NCBI RefSeq assembly: GCF_042611095.1
Contig: NZ_JBHFPV010000004.1
Location: forward strand, 1-64,000
DNA: 64,000 nt
Source: Meishania litoralis
Lineage (GTDB): Bacteria; Bacteroidota; Bacteroidia; Flavobacteriales; Flavobacteriaceae
Direction of reading: 5' to 3'
Under the pieces are notes generated by a model that had not been told where the DNA came from, did not search any database, and saw only the letters and a program-made list of their open reading frames with translations. Positions 53,127 to 62,277 of the stretch are shown here, piece after piece. How positions within the stretch are numbered: the stretch's first letter is position 1; every line of letters begins with the position of its first letter. The position numbers and the translations under genes were made by a program.

Positions 53127-54593
53127 ATGGATCAAGATTTAAACAAAAATAACAATACCCTGCAAGAAAATCAGATTGAAAGCGGGGAGGAAGTAAAAAA
53201 GGACTTTCAGGGTTTGTTGGGCAGTATGAAAAAGTTCTTAAAGGAACTTTTGGATATACGCCCGAACACCGACCAAGAGGCGACCAAAGAAGCGATAATC
53301 GCCGATATTCCGTTTAAGGGGCATACCTCTTGGATTTTGATATGTTCGATTTTTATAGCTTCGGTCGGCTTGAACGCCAATTCTACCGCGGTGGTCATCG
53401 GCGCTATGTTGATATCTCCTTTGATGGGCCCCATATTGGGCATTGGTATGTCTGTCGCCATCAATGATATAGACACGCTAAGACGTTCGTTGAAGAATTT
53501 TGCCGTCATGGTCGTGTTAAGCGTATTGACGGCGTATTTGTTCTTTGAGTTTTTTCCGCTAAGGGACGAATCTTCAGAGCTATTGGCCCGAACGGCACCT
53601 GATATTCGAGATGTACTGATAGCATTTTTTGGTGGTCTGGCCCTTGTAATCGCCCGTGCCAAAAAAGGTACTATTGCCTCGGTCATTTTTGGTGTGGCCA
53701 TTGCTACGGCTTTAATGCCGCCTTTGTGTACGGTCGGTTTTGGATTGGCCATTGGAAATTTTGATTATGCCATGGGCGCCATGTACCTCTTTACCATTAA
53801 TACCATATTTATCGCGCTCGCGACCTTTTTGATTATCAAGCTGTTGCGTTTTCCGATGGTGCGATACGTGAATTCGAAAAGAAGGCGATTGGTGGCGCGG
53901 ATCGCCTCGGCCATCGCTATTTTGGTAATGGTGCCGGCAGGTTTCACTTTTTATGATACGTTGCAAGAGTCGCTCTTTATGAAAGATGCCGACGAATTTA
54001 TCAATGAAAAAGTGGCCCCTTATCAGTTTTCCGGAGAAGGTCGTTTTCTTGAAGATTTTACCGATATCGAGTACAATCATGGTGAAACCCCGATAATTGA
54101 ACTCGTTTTTATGGGCAATGAAAAAGTGCCTGACAATGTCATCGAAACTTGGAAGACCCAAATGGAGGAATTCTCGAAATTAAAAAATTGTGACCTAAGA
54201 ATCATTCAAGGTGGCAATGGTGAGGAAATAGATCAGTTTAAATATGTGAACGAGCTTTACGAGTCGCAAAAAAATATTTTAATGGGCAAGGACGACAAAA
54301 TCAAATTATTGGAGGTCGAGCTCAATAGAATGAAAAAATATGCTGGCAAACAAATTCCGTTTTACAATATAAGTGCCGAAGCCAAGACCAACTATGAAGA
54401 TTTGGCATCGATCGAGTATGACCATGCCATTCGTACCGACTTTAAGAGAATCGATACCGTTATGATTTTTGAACTCAAATGGAACCAAAATGTTTCTAGG
54501 GCCCAGGTGGCCGAGAATAATAAAAAAATACACGAATGGCTAAAAGTTCGCTTGAACGACAGTACCGTTCTGCTTAGGGTGTCAAATAACTAG
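53127..54593 (+). CDS. DUF389 membrane protein
   Basis: A 488-residue protein of the DUF389 (TIGR00341) family. The N-terminal half has about six membrane helices with the conserved NANSTAVVIGAMLISPLMGP and ALMPPLCTVGFG segments; the C-terminal part (about 290-488) is soluble with a coiled-coil stretch near 390-415. Function unknown in the family. It follows manC by 3 bases. Its stop shares the palindrome CTAG with the stop of the convergent mlaF gene. Confidence 0.9.
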   Translation: MDQDLNKNNNTLQENQIESGEEVKKDFQGLLGSMKKFLKELLDIRPNTDQEATKEAIIADIPFKGHTSWILICSIFIASVGLNANSTAVVIGAMLISPLMGPILGIGMSVAINDIDTLRRSLKNFAVMVVLSVLTAYLFFEFFPLRDESSELLARTAPDIRDVLIAFFGGLALVIARAKKGTIASVIFGVAIATALMPPLCTVGFGLAIGNFDYAMGAMYLFTINTIFIALATFLIIKLLRFPMVRYVNSKRRRLVARIASAIAILVMVPAGFTFYDTLQESLFMKDADEFINEKVAPYQFSGEGRFLEDFTDIEYNHGETPIIELVFMGNEKVPDNVIETWKTQMEEFSKLKNCDLRIIQGGNGEEIDQFKYVNELYESQKNILMGKDDKIKLLEVELNRMKKYAGKQIPFYNISAEAKTNYEDLASIEYDHAIRTDFKRIDTVMIFELKWNQNVSRAQVAENNKKIHEWLKVRLNDSTVLLRVSNN

Positions 54594-55357
54594 TTGCGCT
54601 CTTCGATATACATCTGACGTACCTTCTTGAAAAGCTCGGAGGAATACACGAAGTTGGTGACCGCTTCATTATCGGTCTTAAAGATTTCGTGTTTGGTGCC
54701 TTCCCACTCTTTTAATCCGTTCTTTAGAAAAACGATTTTTTCACCGATTTCCATTACCGAATTCATATCATGGGTATTGATGACGGTGGTTATGTCATAT
54801 TCTTCGGTAATCTCCTTTATCAGGTTGTCGATGAGAATGGCAGTTTTCGGATCGAGACCCGAATTCGGTTCATCGCAAAAGAGGTATTTCGGGTTCATGA
54901 CGATCGCACGGGCGATGGCGACCCGCTTTTGCATACCTCCTGAAATCTCGGACGGATACTTATGATGGGCATCGATGAGGTTCACCCGTTTCAAAACGAA
55001 ATCGACCCGATCTTGCATCTCCGACCTCGATTGTTTGGTGAACATTTCCATAGGGAACATGACGTTGCCCTCTACCGTGAGGCTATCGAACAACGCACTG
55101 CCCTGAAATACCATGCCCATCTCTTGACGTAGGTCGCGCTGTTCCTTACTTGAAAGCTCATCATATATCTTTCCGTCATACGATATAGTGCCTTCTTCGG
55201 GAGTAAAAAGGCCCAAAAGGCATTTTAGAAAAACGGTTTTTCCCGAACCGCTCTGGCCGATGATCAGGTTGGTTTTTCCCTTGTCGAAAACGCTTGAAAT
55301 CCCTTTTAGTACATGGGCATCGCCAAAAGACTTGTGTATGTTTTTTACTTCTATCAT
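54590..55357 (-). CDS. mlaF: MlaF-like ABC transporter ATPase
   Basis: A 255-residue ATP-binding subunit with Walker A GQSGSGKT (about 34-41), signature EISGGMQKR and Walker B YLFCDEP. It matches MlaF, which powers phospholipid transfer between the membranes for outer-membrane lipid asymmetry. It directly follows the permease gene, sharing one base. No MCE-domain (MlaD) gene is adjacent; the substrate-binding part must be encoded elsewhere. Confidence 0.93.
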   Translation of the reverse strand: MIEVKNIHKSFGDAHVLKGISSVFDKGKTNLIIGQSGSGKTVFLKCLLGLFTPEEGTISYDGKIYDELSSKEQRDLRQEMGMVFQGSALFDSLTVEGNVMFPMEMFTKQSRSEMQDRVDFVLKRVNLIDAHHKYPSEISGGMQKRVAIARAIVMNPKYLFCDEPNSGLDPKTAILIDNLIKEITEEYDITTVINTHDMNSVMEIGEKIVFLKNGLKEWEGTKHEIFKTDNEAVTNFVYSSELFKKVRQMYIEERN

Positions 55358-56094
55358 CAGCCTAGCATCAATTGGGTCAAAATGTAGTTAAGAATAATGA
55401 TCACAACGCTGGTCCACACAAAAGAAGTGGTACTGGCCTTACCTACCTCGAGTGCGCCGCCTTTCATATAGAATCCATGAAAAGAAGGTATGGTCGCCAA
55501 GATAAAGGCAAAGACCAAGGTCTTGATAAAAGCGTAAGTCACATGAAAAGGAATAAAATCGAGCTGTACGCCCTCTACAAAATCGGCGCTGGTACTAAAA
55601 CCTCCGAAAACACCGGCTATCCAACCCCCGAATATACCCACGTACATTGAAATGGCGATAATAAACGGGTACAACATCATGGCGATTATCTTCGGGAAAA
55701 CCAAATAATTCAGGGCATTGACACCCATAACCTCAAGCGCATCGATTTGTTCAGTGACCCGCATGGTGCCGATACTTGAAGTTATATATGAACCGACTTT
55801 TCCGGCCATGATTATTGAGCAAAAGGTGGGTGCGAATTCCAAAATAATCGATTGCCGCGTGGCGAAGCCCACGAGATATTTAGGTATGAGTTCACTGGTA
55901 ATGTTCAGGGCCGTTTGTATGGCAACCACGCCTCCTATAAAAAAGGAGATGAAAACAAGAATACCTAGAGACCCATAGATGAGTTCGTCTATTTCTTTGA
56001 GGATCAAGGCTTTCATTATACGCCATTTGGTAGGCTTTTTAAAAACCTCAATAACCATAAGTGCGTAAGAGCCGATCGACGCTAGGTAGTTCAT
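55357..56094 (-). CDS. mlaE: MlaE-like ABC transporter permease
   Basis: A 245-residue permease with about five membrane helices. The MlaE-family segments FATRQSIILEFAPTFCSIIM, MRVTEQIDALEVMGVN and VGKASTTSFVWTSV are present. It forms the membrane part of the Mla lipid transport complex with the ATPase encoded next. A stop/start overlap of one base couples the two. Confidence 0.93.
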   Translation of the reverse strand: MNYLASIGSYALMVIEVFKKPTKWRIMKALILKEIDELIYGSLGILVFISFFIGGVVAIQTALNITSELIPKYLVGFATRQSIILEFAPTFCSIIMAGKVGSYITSSIGTMRVTEQIDALEVMGVNALNYLVFPKIIAMMLYPFIIAISMYVGIFGGWIAGVFGGFSTSADFVEGVQLDFIPFHVTYAFIKTLVFAFILATIPSFHGFYMKGGALEVGKASTTSFVWTSVVIIILNYILTQLMLG

Positions 56095-56179
56095 TGCTTA
56101 AATATAGAATTCCGACAGTAAAAATAGGAATAATGAATGTCTTTTAACCTTCCTTTAATCTTTAAAGGCTTTAATTACA

Positions 56180-56187
56180 TATTTTTG
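56180..56187 (+). promoter_or_regulatory. TAnnTTTG element before pafA
   Basis: TATTTTTG matches the -7 consensus and lies 19 nt before the ATG; the -33 element is not clear. Confidence 0.35.
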
Positions 56188-56206
56188 TGCTATCAAGAAA
56201 TAAGAC

Positions 56207-57877
56207 ATGCGTAACAGAACATTATCTCTTTTTTCAACGGGTATTTTGATACTCCTGTTGATCAATTTTTCATTCGCCCAGAAGAATTCCAATGACAAAG
56301 AAGAACAGTTTTTAAGAACAACTCCGAAATTGGTCGTCGGTATTGTTGTGGATCAGATGCGCTACGATTACATTACCCGTTTTTGGAACCACTATGGCGA
56401 TGATGGCTTTAAAAGATTGGTCAATGATGGATTTAACTGCAAGAATAATCATTTCAATTATGCGCCGACAAGTACTGGCCCCGGCCATACCTCGGTATAT
56501 ACCGGAACGACGCCCGCGACCCATGGTATAATTGGCAATGATTGGTACGATAAAGATTCGGGCCAATGGGTCTATTGCGCCTCCGATGATGCCTATACCT
56601 CGGTCGGCACTACTTCAGATGCCGGTAAAATGTCGCCGCATCGAATGAACGTAACCACGATAACCGACCAGCTTAGACTTCATACGCAAATGCGCGGCAA
56701 GACCATTGCCATTGCAATGAAGGATAGGGGGGCGGTACTGCCTGGCGGACATACCGCCAATGGGGCCTATTGGTTTCATGGTATGGATGAGGGCAAGTGG
56801 ATAACAAGTTCTTTTTACATGGCCCAATTACCCAAATGGGTTCAAGATTTCAACAGTTCGAACAAAATCGAGCAGTACAAGAAACCATGGACGACTTTAA
56901 AAGATATCAATACATATCTCGAAAGCGGGTCGGACAACAATGCCTATGAAGGGCTTTTCACAGGCGAAACCATGCCGATTTTTCCGCATGACCTCCCAAA
57001 ATTGTGGGAAGCGAACGGTAAATATGATTTGCTGAAAGCGACGCCCTACGGTAATAGTTTGACCACTGACTTCGCACTTGCGGCATTGGAGGGCGAGAAC
57101 CTTGGTGCCGATACGACAACCGACTTTTTGGCAATTAGCTTTTCAAGCACCGATTATGTGGGGCATAAGTATGGTGTCAATGCCAAAGAGGTGCAAGATG
57201 TATATCTGAGGTTGGATGAGGACCTGGCCCGGTTGTTCAAGGCATTGGACAAAAAAGTGGGCGATGATGAATACACGGTGTTTTTGACCGCTGATCATGC
57301 TGCCATAAATGTACCGGCCTATTTGAGCGATCAAAAGATACCCGCAGGTTATTTTGAGACGGAAGGCATGAACGCAAGGTTTGCCGAATTCTTGAATTAC
57401 AGATTCGGTACTACGGATATTGTCAAAAACAATTCCAATTATCAACTGTTTCTCGATCATAAGATCATCCAAAATTTAGATATGGAGGTTGCCGAGGTTC
57501 AAGAAATCTTGGCCAAGGAACTGTTGACTTATGAACACATTGAAAGGGTCTACACCGCACACCAGATGTGGCAGAACGAATATACCGATGGAATACCCTA
57601 TATACTTCAGAACGGGTATAACCAAAAACGTTCGGGCGATATTCTATTGGTCTTGCAGCCTGGGTTCATTTCTTATTCAAAAACAGGGTCTACCCATGGT
57701 TCGCCGCAGATTTACGATACCCATTCGCCTTTACTTTTTTATGGTAAGGGAATAAAAAAGGGTAGCACGGTCGAACGTACCGAAATACCCGACATCGCCC
57801 CGACGATTGCATCCTTGTTGGGCATTGCCTTTCCAAATGGCACGACCGGGAAGCCCATTGCCAAAGTCCTCGAATAA
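56207..57877 (+). CDS. pafA: PafA-type alkaline phosphatase
   Basis: A 556-residue exported phosphomonoesterase of the alkaline phosphatase superfamily. Signal peptide ends near SFAQ (residue 25). The metal ligand region is VGIVVDQMRYDY, the predicted Thr nucleophile is Thr90 in APTSTGPGHTS, and GIIGNDWYD and KDRGAVLPGGH match the Asn and Lys/Arg substrate-binding residues of PafA. The C-terminal metal site includes TADHAA and TGSTHGSP. Unlike PhoA enzymes this type uses Thr and is not strongly inhibited by phosphate. murI follows within about 10 bases. Confidence 0.94.
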   Translation: MRNRTLSLFSTGILILLLINFSFAQKNSNDKEEQFLRTTPKLVVGIVVDQMRYDYITRFWNHYGDDGFKRLVNDGFNCKNNHFNYAPTSTGPGHTSVYTGTTPATHGIIGNDWYDKDSGQWVYCASDDAYTSVGTTSDAGKMSPHRMNVTTITDQLRLHTQMRGKTIAIAMKDRGAVLPGGHTANGAYWFHGMDEGKWITSSFYMAQLPKWVQDFNSSNKIEQYKKPWTTLKDINTYLESGSDNNAYEGLFTGETMPIFPHDLPKLWEANGKYDLLKATPYGNSLTTDFALAALEGENLGADTTTDFLAISFSSTDYVGHKYGVNAKEVQDVYLRLDEDLARLFKALDKKVGDDEYTVFLTADHAAINVPAYLSDQKIPAGYFETEGMNARFAEFLNYRFGTTDIVKNNSNYQLFLDHKIIQNLDMEVAEVQEILAKELLTYEHIERVYTAHQMWQNEYTDGIPYILQNGYNQKRSGDILLVLQPGFISYSKTGSTHGSPQIYDTHSPLLFYGKGIKKGSTVERTEIPDIAPTIASLLGIAFPNGTTGKPIAKVLE

Positions 57878-57888
57878 TTGTGTCGAAA

Positions 57889-58674
57889 ATGAACGACCAT
57901 TGCATTGGTATTTTTGATTCGGGCGTTGGGGGGACTTCAATCTGGAAGGAAATAAACGCCTTACTGCCCAATGAGAACACGATTTATTTGGCCGACAGTA
58001 AGAATGCCCCTTACGGTGAAAAGACCTCCGAAGCCATTGTTGCGTTGAGCGTCAAGAATACCGAGCTACTATTGAGCAAGGGTTGTAAAATTGTGGTCGT
58101 GGCCTGTAATACCGCTACCACCAATGCCATTGATTATCTTAGAAAGAACTATGATGTTCCCTTCATCGGTATCGAACCGGCCATCAAGCCTGCTGCACTT
58201 TGGTCACGATCTAAAACGGTTGGCGTTTTGGCGACAAAGGGCACATTATCGAGTAGTCTTTTTCATAGTACCTCTGAAAACCATGCCCAGGGTATCAAGG
58301 TTATCGAGCAAGTCGGTACGGGACTTGTACCGCTCATCGAACAGGGTAAGGCAAATACAAGGGAGACGAAGCAATTACTGAAAACCTATTTAAGACCAAT
58401 GCTGGATGCCGGTATCGATTATTTGGTCTTGGGTTGTACGCACTATCCTTATTTGGTTCCGGTGCTGCGAAAGCTGCTCCCAGAGAATGTCAAAATAATA
58501 GATTCGGGCGAGGCGGTGGCGCGACAGACCAAATCGGTTTTAGACAAAATGGGATTGTTGAATACTACAAAAATTGTAGGCAGTAAAAGGTTTTACACCA
58601 ATACGGATGCTTCCATCTTGAAATCCTTCCTTGAAACGGTATCCGACACTGAAGTCCGTTATTTGGATTTCTAA
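57889..58674 (+). CDS. murI: Glutamate racemase
   Basis: Makes D-glutamate for peptidoglycan. It has 261 residues from the ATG at 57889; a GTG at 57880 would add three residues (MSK). Motifs: GIFDSGVGGTS near the N-terminus, VVACNTATT with the first catalytic Cys, and LGCTHYPYLVP with the second. It lies directly after pafA and is probably transcribed with it. Confidence 0.94.
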   Translation: MNDHCIGIFDSGVGGTSIWKEINALLPNENTIYLADSKNAPYGEKTSEAIVALSVKNTELLLSKGCKIVVVACNTATTNAIDYLRKNYDVPFIGIEPAIKPAALWSRSKTVGVLATKGTLSSSLFHSTSENHAQGIKVIEQVGTGLVPLIEQGKANTRETKQLLKTYLRPMLDAGIDYLVLGCTHYPYLVPVLRKLLPENVKIIDSGEAVARQTKSVLDKMGLLNTTKIVGSKRFYTNTDASILKSFLETVSDTEVRYLDF

Positions 58675-58680
58675 ATTAGG

Positions 58681-58753
58681 CCAGTATTGGTTTTTTCCTT
58701 CTAAAAAGGAAAAACTAACGTAGCGTGAGTTCTATATAACTTCTAAATACTGG
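58681..58753. repeat. Nested hairpins after murI
   Basis: CCAGTATT (58681-58688) can pair with AATACTGG (58746-58753), enclosing a second hairpin made of GTTTTTTCCTT (58690-58700) and AAGGAAAAAC. Possibly a processing or termination structure for the pafA-murI transcript. Confidence 0.35.
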
Positions 58754-58780
58754 TATTGATTCTTTGCCGTTTATGTAGAC

Positions 58781-58858
58781 ATGTCAGGTCGAGCGCAGTC
58801 GAGACCTCATTTAAGATCTTGGATTTTATCTACCTGTCGACTGCCCTCGAGGCGACAT
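58781..58858. repeat. Inverted pair of REP-like units
   Basis: Two 24-nt arms (58781-58804 and 58835-58858) are inverted copies, 19 of 24 bases identical. Each contains TCGA segments that allow a small hairpin. The first arm shares the core GAGCGCAGTCGA with the single unit at 51978-52003. This resembles the paired REP arrangement seen in other bacteria. Confidence 0.65.
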
Positions 58859-58934
58859 CCACTTTTTTTATAAACCTTTGATCATAAAAATGCCAAGTAT
58901 CAAATCGACCTCATGTAAACTTATTGAAACGAAA

Positions 58935-59687
58935 TTATAGGACATCCAAGATTTCTAGGGCCCTTCTGGTCAAGCGGGCTTTGGTCATATCGGTGATGTA
59001 CTTTTTTTGATCCAATTGTTGGGGTTGGTCCGTCGTACAGAAATAACTGTGTATACTTCTCCTGAACTTGTCAGTTTTATTCGTGGTTCCGCCATGCCAC
59101 ACATGTGAATTGAAAATAAAGACCGAACCGGCCGGCGCTTGGATCAAAATTTCATCAGGATGTGGTTTTTCCGGATCGTCCATTGCCTCGGCAGGAAGAA
59201 CAGTTGACTTATGCGTTCCGGGTACAATACGTGTGGCACCGTTATTTTCGGTAAAATCGTCTAATAGCCAAATGGTATTGCAGACTTTATATCCACTGTT
59301 TGCGACGGCATTTTTATAGTCGACATGTAATTTTTGAAGTCCTTGACCTGGTCTTGCGGCGCGATAATTCAATGAAGACAATTTGAAATCGCCACCTAAA
59401 ACCGCATTTATTCCGGCCAAAACACGAGGATGCGTATAAAATATGTCGAAAATCTCACCTTTATTCACCAAATCGGCCAAGCGATCCGCCCCCGTTTCCT
59501 TAGGATGCCGCATGTACTTCGAATCGAAAAGTTCGGATCCGGCATTGTCACCTTCGTTCGAAATCAAATCTGCGATACGGTGGTTCACGGCCTGTACCTC
59601 TTCGGCAGATAGCAATTGGCCCAGGGCCAGATAGCCGTCCCTTTCTAGTGCTTGTTTTTCCTCGGGCGATATCACTGTGGTATTCAA
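58935..59687 (-). CDS. Phytanoyl-CoA dioxygenase (PhyH) family protein
   Basis: A 250-residue Fe(II)/2-oxoglutarate-type oxygenase. The iron ligands are suggested by KLHVDYKN and by the later His in SHVWHGGTTNKT, followed by the 2-oxoglutarate Arg region FRRSIHSYF. Substrate unknown. No ATG lies near the conserved N-terminus; the start is TTG (59687) or the in-frame GTG at 59675. Confidence 0.88.
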   Translation of the reverse strand: MNTTVISPEEKQALERDGYLALGQLLSAEEVQAVNHRIADLISNEGDNAGSELFDSKYMRHPKETGADRLADLVNKGEIFDIFYTHPRVLAGINAVLGGDFKLSSLNYRAARPGQGLQKLHVDYKNAVANSGYKVCNTIWLLDDFTENNGATRIVPGTHKSTVLPAEAMDDPEKPHPDEILIQAPAGSVFIFNSHVWHGGTTNKTDKFRRSIHSYFCTTDQPQQLDQKKYITDMTKARLTRRALEILDVL

Positions 59688-59722
59688 TTAATCGGTTTAT
59701 TTAGTTCAATTTGAGAACAACG

Positions 59723-60217
59723 TTACCTTACATAGGTCAGATATGTAAAATCATATCGGTGCTTTTCGTCTTTCGGGTGGTATTCTTTGTCTACCAATTG
59801 CCAATTGGTCCAGTCGATTTCAGGGAAAAAAGTATCGGCATCCTTAAAAGTAGTATGCACCCGTGTTAGTTCTATTTTATTGGAGAATGGGGCCGCCTGT
59901 TTATAAATTTCACCTCCACCAATGATAAATGAGGTTTTTTCGTCCTCGACTTTTTTCAAGGCCTCTTGCAACGAATGCACCACTTGGCAATCGGGGTGGG
60001 AAACCCTGTATTCTTTATCCCGGGTAATTATGATGTGTATTCGGTCGGGCAAAGGCTTAGGGAAACTTTCAAAGGTCTTGCGCCCCATGATAATTTTATG
60101 CCCCGAAGTTATTTTTTTAAAGCGTTTGAAATCATCGGGTAGATGCCAAAGTAGATCGTTGCCCTTGCCAATAGCATTGTCTTCGGCGGCGGCGGCTATC
60201 ATGCAAATAGTACTCAC
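59723..60217 (-). CDS. folA: Dihydrofolate reductase
   Basis: Reduces dihydrofolate to tetrahydrofolate with NADPH; 164 residues. Motifs: IAAAAEDNAIGKGNDLLWHLP with the folate-binding LLWHLP, GRKTFESFP, and IIGGGEIYKQA. I use the GTG start at 60217, which overlaps the preceding gene's TGA as GTGA; the next ATG (60202) would remove part of the first beta strand. thyA lies 2 kb away on the same strand. Confidence 0.95.
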   Translation of the reverse strand: MSTICMIAAAAEDNAIGKGNDLLWHLPDDFKRFKKITSGHKIIMGRKTFESFPKPLPDRIHIIITRDKEYRVSHPDCQVVHSLQEALKKVEDEKTSFIIGGGEIYKQAAPFSNKIELTRVHTTFKDADTFFPEIDWTNWQLVDKEYHPKDEKHRYDFTYLTYVR

Positions 60218-60624
60218 AGCTCTTTTTTTTTATTGATCCGGGATAGTGGGAATTCCGTTTCGATTTCTTTTTGGATTTCGGCAATGCGCTTTTTTTGTTT
60301 AAGGACCAGTTTCTCTCTTTGTGACCTTTCCCAATCCTTTCCCATGAATTTTTGGGTCACGAATACGTTGAAAACGTGAATTACGAACAAAAAAGCCCAA
60401 AAGGTAATCGCCCAGATAAACCAATCATAGGCTTCTCCGTATTTCAAGATTTTGTTGATCAAGACCAAAAAGACGCTGCCGATCAAAAAAATGACGAAAT
60501 GAACATACAACCGTTTTTTTTGTTTGATGCGCGCATGGGCAGTTTCCAACAGATCGTGTTGTTGCAAGTCTACTTCCGGTTCATTTTTGTTTTTAGAGAA
60601 CATGTGAATGGCTATATTCGTCAT
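60214..60624 (-). CDS. 2TM-domain protein
   Basis: A 136-residue protein with two membrane helices (about 44-61 and 70-93) flanked by basic and acidic stretches, matching the small 2TM proteins common in Flavobacteriia, whose function is unknown. An internal ATG at 60603 (MFSKNKNEPE) is an alternative start. Its stop overlaps the GTG start of folA. Confidence 0.82.
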   Translation of the reverse strand: MTNIAIHMFSKNKNEPEVDLQQHDLLETAHARIKQKKRLYVHFVIFLIGSVFLVLINKILKYGEAYDWFIWAITFWAFLFVIHVFNVFVTQKFMGKDWERSQREKLVLKQKKRIAEIQKEIETEFPLSRINKKKEL

Positions 60625-60654
60625 AAAGATACATCAACCTAATAAAAGTTTGCT

Positions 60655-61758
60655 ATGCAGGGCATTAGAAGGGAGTTTCCGCTGCTTGAAAACGGTATTT
60701 ATGCAAATACGGCTTCATCGGGCCTGATGCACAAAGCCTTGATAGAATGGCGCAGACGGCATGACCTTGAGTTTTTGAACGGAGGTAGCCAAATGAAGAC
60801 CGAGGCAATGCGCACCCAAATTCCCGAAGTGCGAAAAACGGTCGCGCGATTTTTTAATTGCAAGAACGAAAATGTGGCATTGATCCAGAATTTCTCACTG
60901 GGACTAAACCTTCTCTTGGAAGGACTAGACCGAAATAACAAGGTCTTATTGCTCGAAAACGATTATCCTTCGGTGAACTGGCCCTTTGAGAACAGGCACT
61001 TTTCGATAGCCTATGCAAAAATCGATGCGCAGTTGGAAGAACATATCTGGGAGAAACTAAAAGATGGAAATTTTTCGGTTCTCGCCATAAGCCTTGTTCA
61101 ATGGTTGACAGGAATCAAGATTGATCTGGAATTCTTGAAGAAAGTGAAGTCCGAATTTCCGGAAATCATAATAATTGCCGACGGAACCCAATTCTGTGGT
61201 GCCGAAAGTTTCGATTTTGAAAATTCGGCCATCGATATACTCGGTGCGAGCGGTTATAAATGGTTGTTGGCAGGTTACGGTAATGGGTTCATGTTGTTCA
61301 AAGACCATGTAAAGGATTCTTTTTCGGTCAAATCCATTGGTTTTAACGCCGCGAATATCAATAAAGATATGCGCGATTCGATTCGTTTTGCCAAACATTT
61401 CGAGCCGGGCCATTTAGATACCCTGAATTTCGGAAGCTTGAAACGCGGTATGGATTTTCTTGTCGCTATCGGTATGGACAAGATTACGGCCCATAATAGA
61501 AAACTTTTCGAAAAGGCAAAAAACAGCTTTGCCGACCTCGGACTTTTGAACGCCGATATATTGCAAAGAAAAGAACATAGTACCATCTTCAATATCAAAG
61601 GAGACGATTCGCTTTATAGGCTTTTGACCAACAAAAAAGTAATGTGCGCACAACGTGGCGATGGTATTCGCCTCAGCTTTCATTGCTATAACACTGAAAA
61701 TGATATTGATGAGATCTTGGAAATCTTAAAAACAACGATGTGGAATTTACCTACTTAG
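60655..61758 (+). CDS. Class V aminotransferase family PLP enzyme
   Basis: A 367-residue fold-type I PLP enzyme. Lys202 in LGASGYKWLLAGYG is the expected Schiff-base lysine, and the PLP-binding Asp precedes it in IIADGTQFCGAE. It resembles cysteine desulfurase/selenocysteine lyase-like proteins, but an active-site Cys loop is not evident, so the substrate is undecided. It is divergent from the 2TM-folA pair. Confidence 0.88.
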   Translation: MQGIRREFPLLENGIYANTASSGLMHKALIEWRRRHDLEFLNGGSQMKTEAMRTQIPEVRKTVARFFNCKNENVALIQNFSLGLNLLLEGLDRNNKVLLLENDYPSVNWPFENRHFSIAYAKIDAQLEEHIWEKLKDGNFSVLAISLVQWLTGIKIDLEFLKKVKSEFPEIIIIADGTQFCGAESFDFENSAIDILGASGYKWLLAGYGNGFMLFKDHVKDSFSVKSIGFNAANINKDMRDSIRFAKHFEPGHLDTLNFGSLKRGMDFLVAIGMDKITAHNRKLFEKAKNSFADLGLLNADILQRKEHSTIFNIKGDDSLYRLLTNKKVMCAQRGDGIRLSFHCYNTENDIDEILEILKTTMWNLPT

Positions 61759-61837
61759 AAATTAAAGTACTTTTTTTTAAGGGACTGTTTCAATAGTTGC
61801 CAAAATATTATGAAAATGATAAAAATGGCATTAATCA

Positions 61838-61869
61838 TTGTAAATGAGCATTTTAATGTAGTAGTTTTG
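61838..61869 (+). promoter_or_regulatory. Promoter of the CBM48 gene
   Basis: TTG (61838-61840), 21 nt, TAGTTTTG (61862-61869, exact TAnnTTTG). A leader of about 45 nt follows. Confidence 0.55.
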
Positions 61870-61918
61870 CCCCGAATTTTGAAATGACAGAATCAATTTA
61901 ATTAAAAATATTTTTATC

Positions 61919-62218
61919 ATGGCTATTAAAAAACAGTATTTAAAAAGTAAACCAGTTTGTAAGGTGACTTTTACCGTACCTGCTGAAGAAGCTAAAAAAG
62001 TTGCCGTTGTAGGCGATTTCAACAATTGGAAGGCCAACAAGGCAAGCGCTTTGACAAAACAAAAAAATGGAAACTTCAAGGGTACCTTGGAACTTCCTAA
62101 AGAAGGTACTTTCGAATTCAAGTACATCATCGATGGCAACTACGTAAACGATGATCAAGCAGACCGTTACCAGTGGAACGATTTCGCCGGTTCTGAAAAC
62201 GCCGTTCTGGAACTTTAA
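61919..62218 (+). CDS. CBM48-like (isoamylase early-set) small protein
   Basis: A 99-residue stand-alone domain of the glycogen-binding/early-set type: KVTFTVPAEEAKKVAVVGDF, NNWKANKAS, GTFEFKYIIDG and the final DDQADRYQWNDFAGSENAVL. In larger enzymes this domain binds alpha-glucans; alone it is common in Bacteroidota and may bind glycogen or another partner. It has its own promoter and a shared terminator. Confidence 0.88.
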   Translation: MAIKKQYLKSKPVCKVTFTVPAEEAKKVAVVGDFNNWKANKASALTKQKNGNFKGTLELPKEGTFEFKYIIDGNYVNDDQADRYQWNDFAGSENAVLEL

Positions 62219-62235
62219 TCGAAAAGTGTAATCAA

Positions 62236-62270
62236 TAAAAAACCCGAAAGTCTGACTTTCGGGTTTTTTA
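62236..62270. terminator. Bidirectional terminator between the CBM48 gene and thyA
   Basis: AAAAAACCCGAAAGT (62237-62251) pairs perfectly with ACTTTCGGGTTTTTT (62255-62269) around a CTG loop. It serves both converging genes. Confidence 0.94.
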
Positions 62271-62277
62271 TTTTGAG

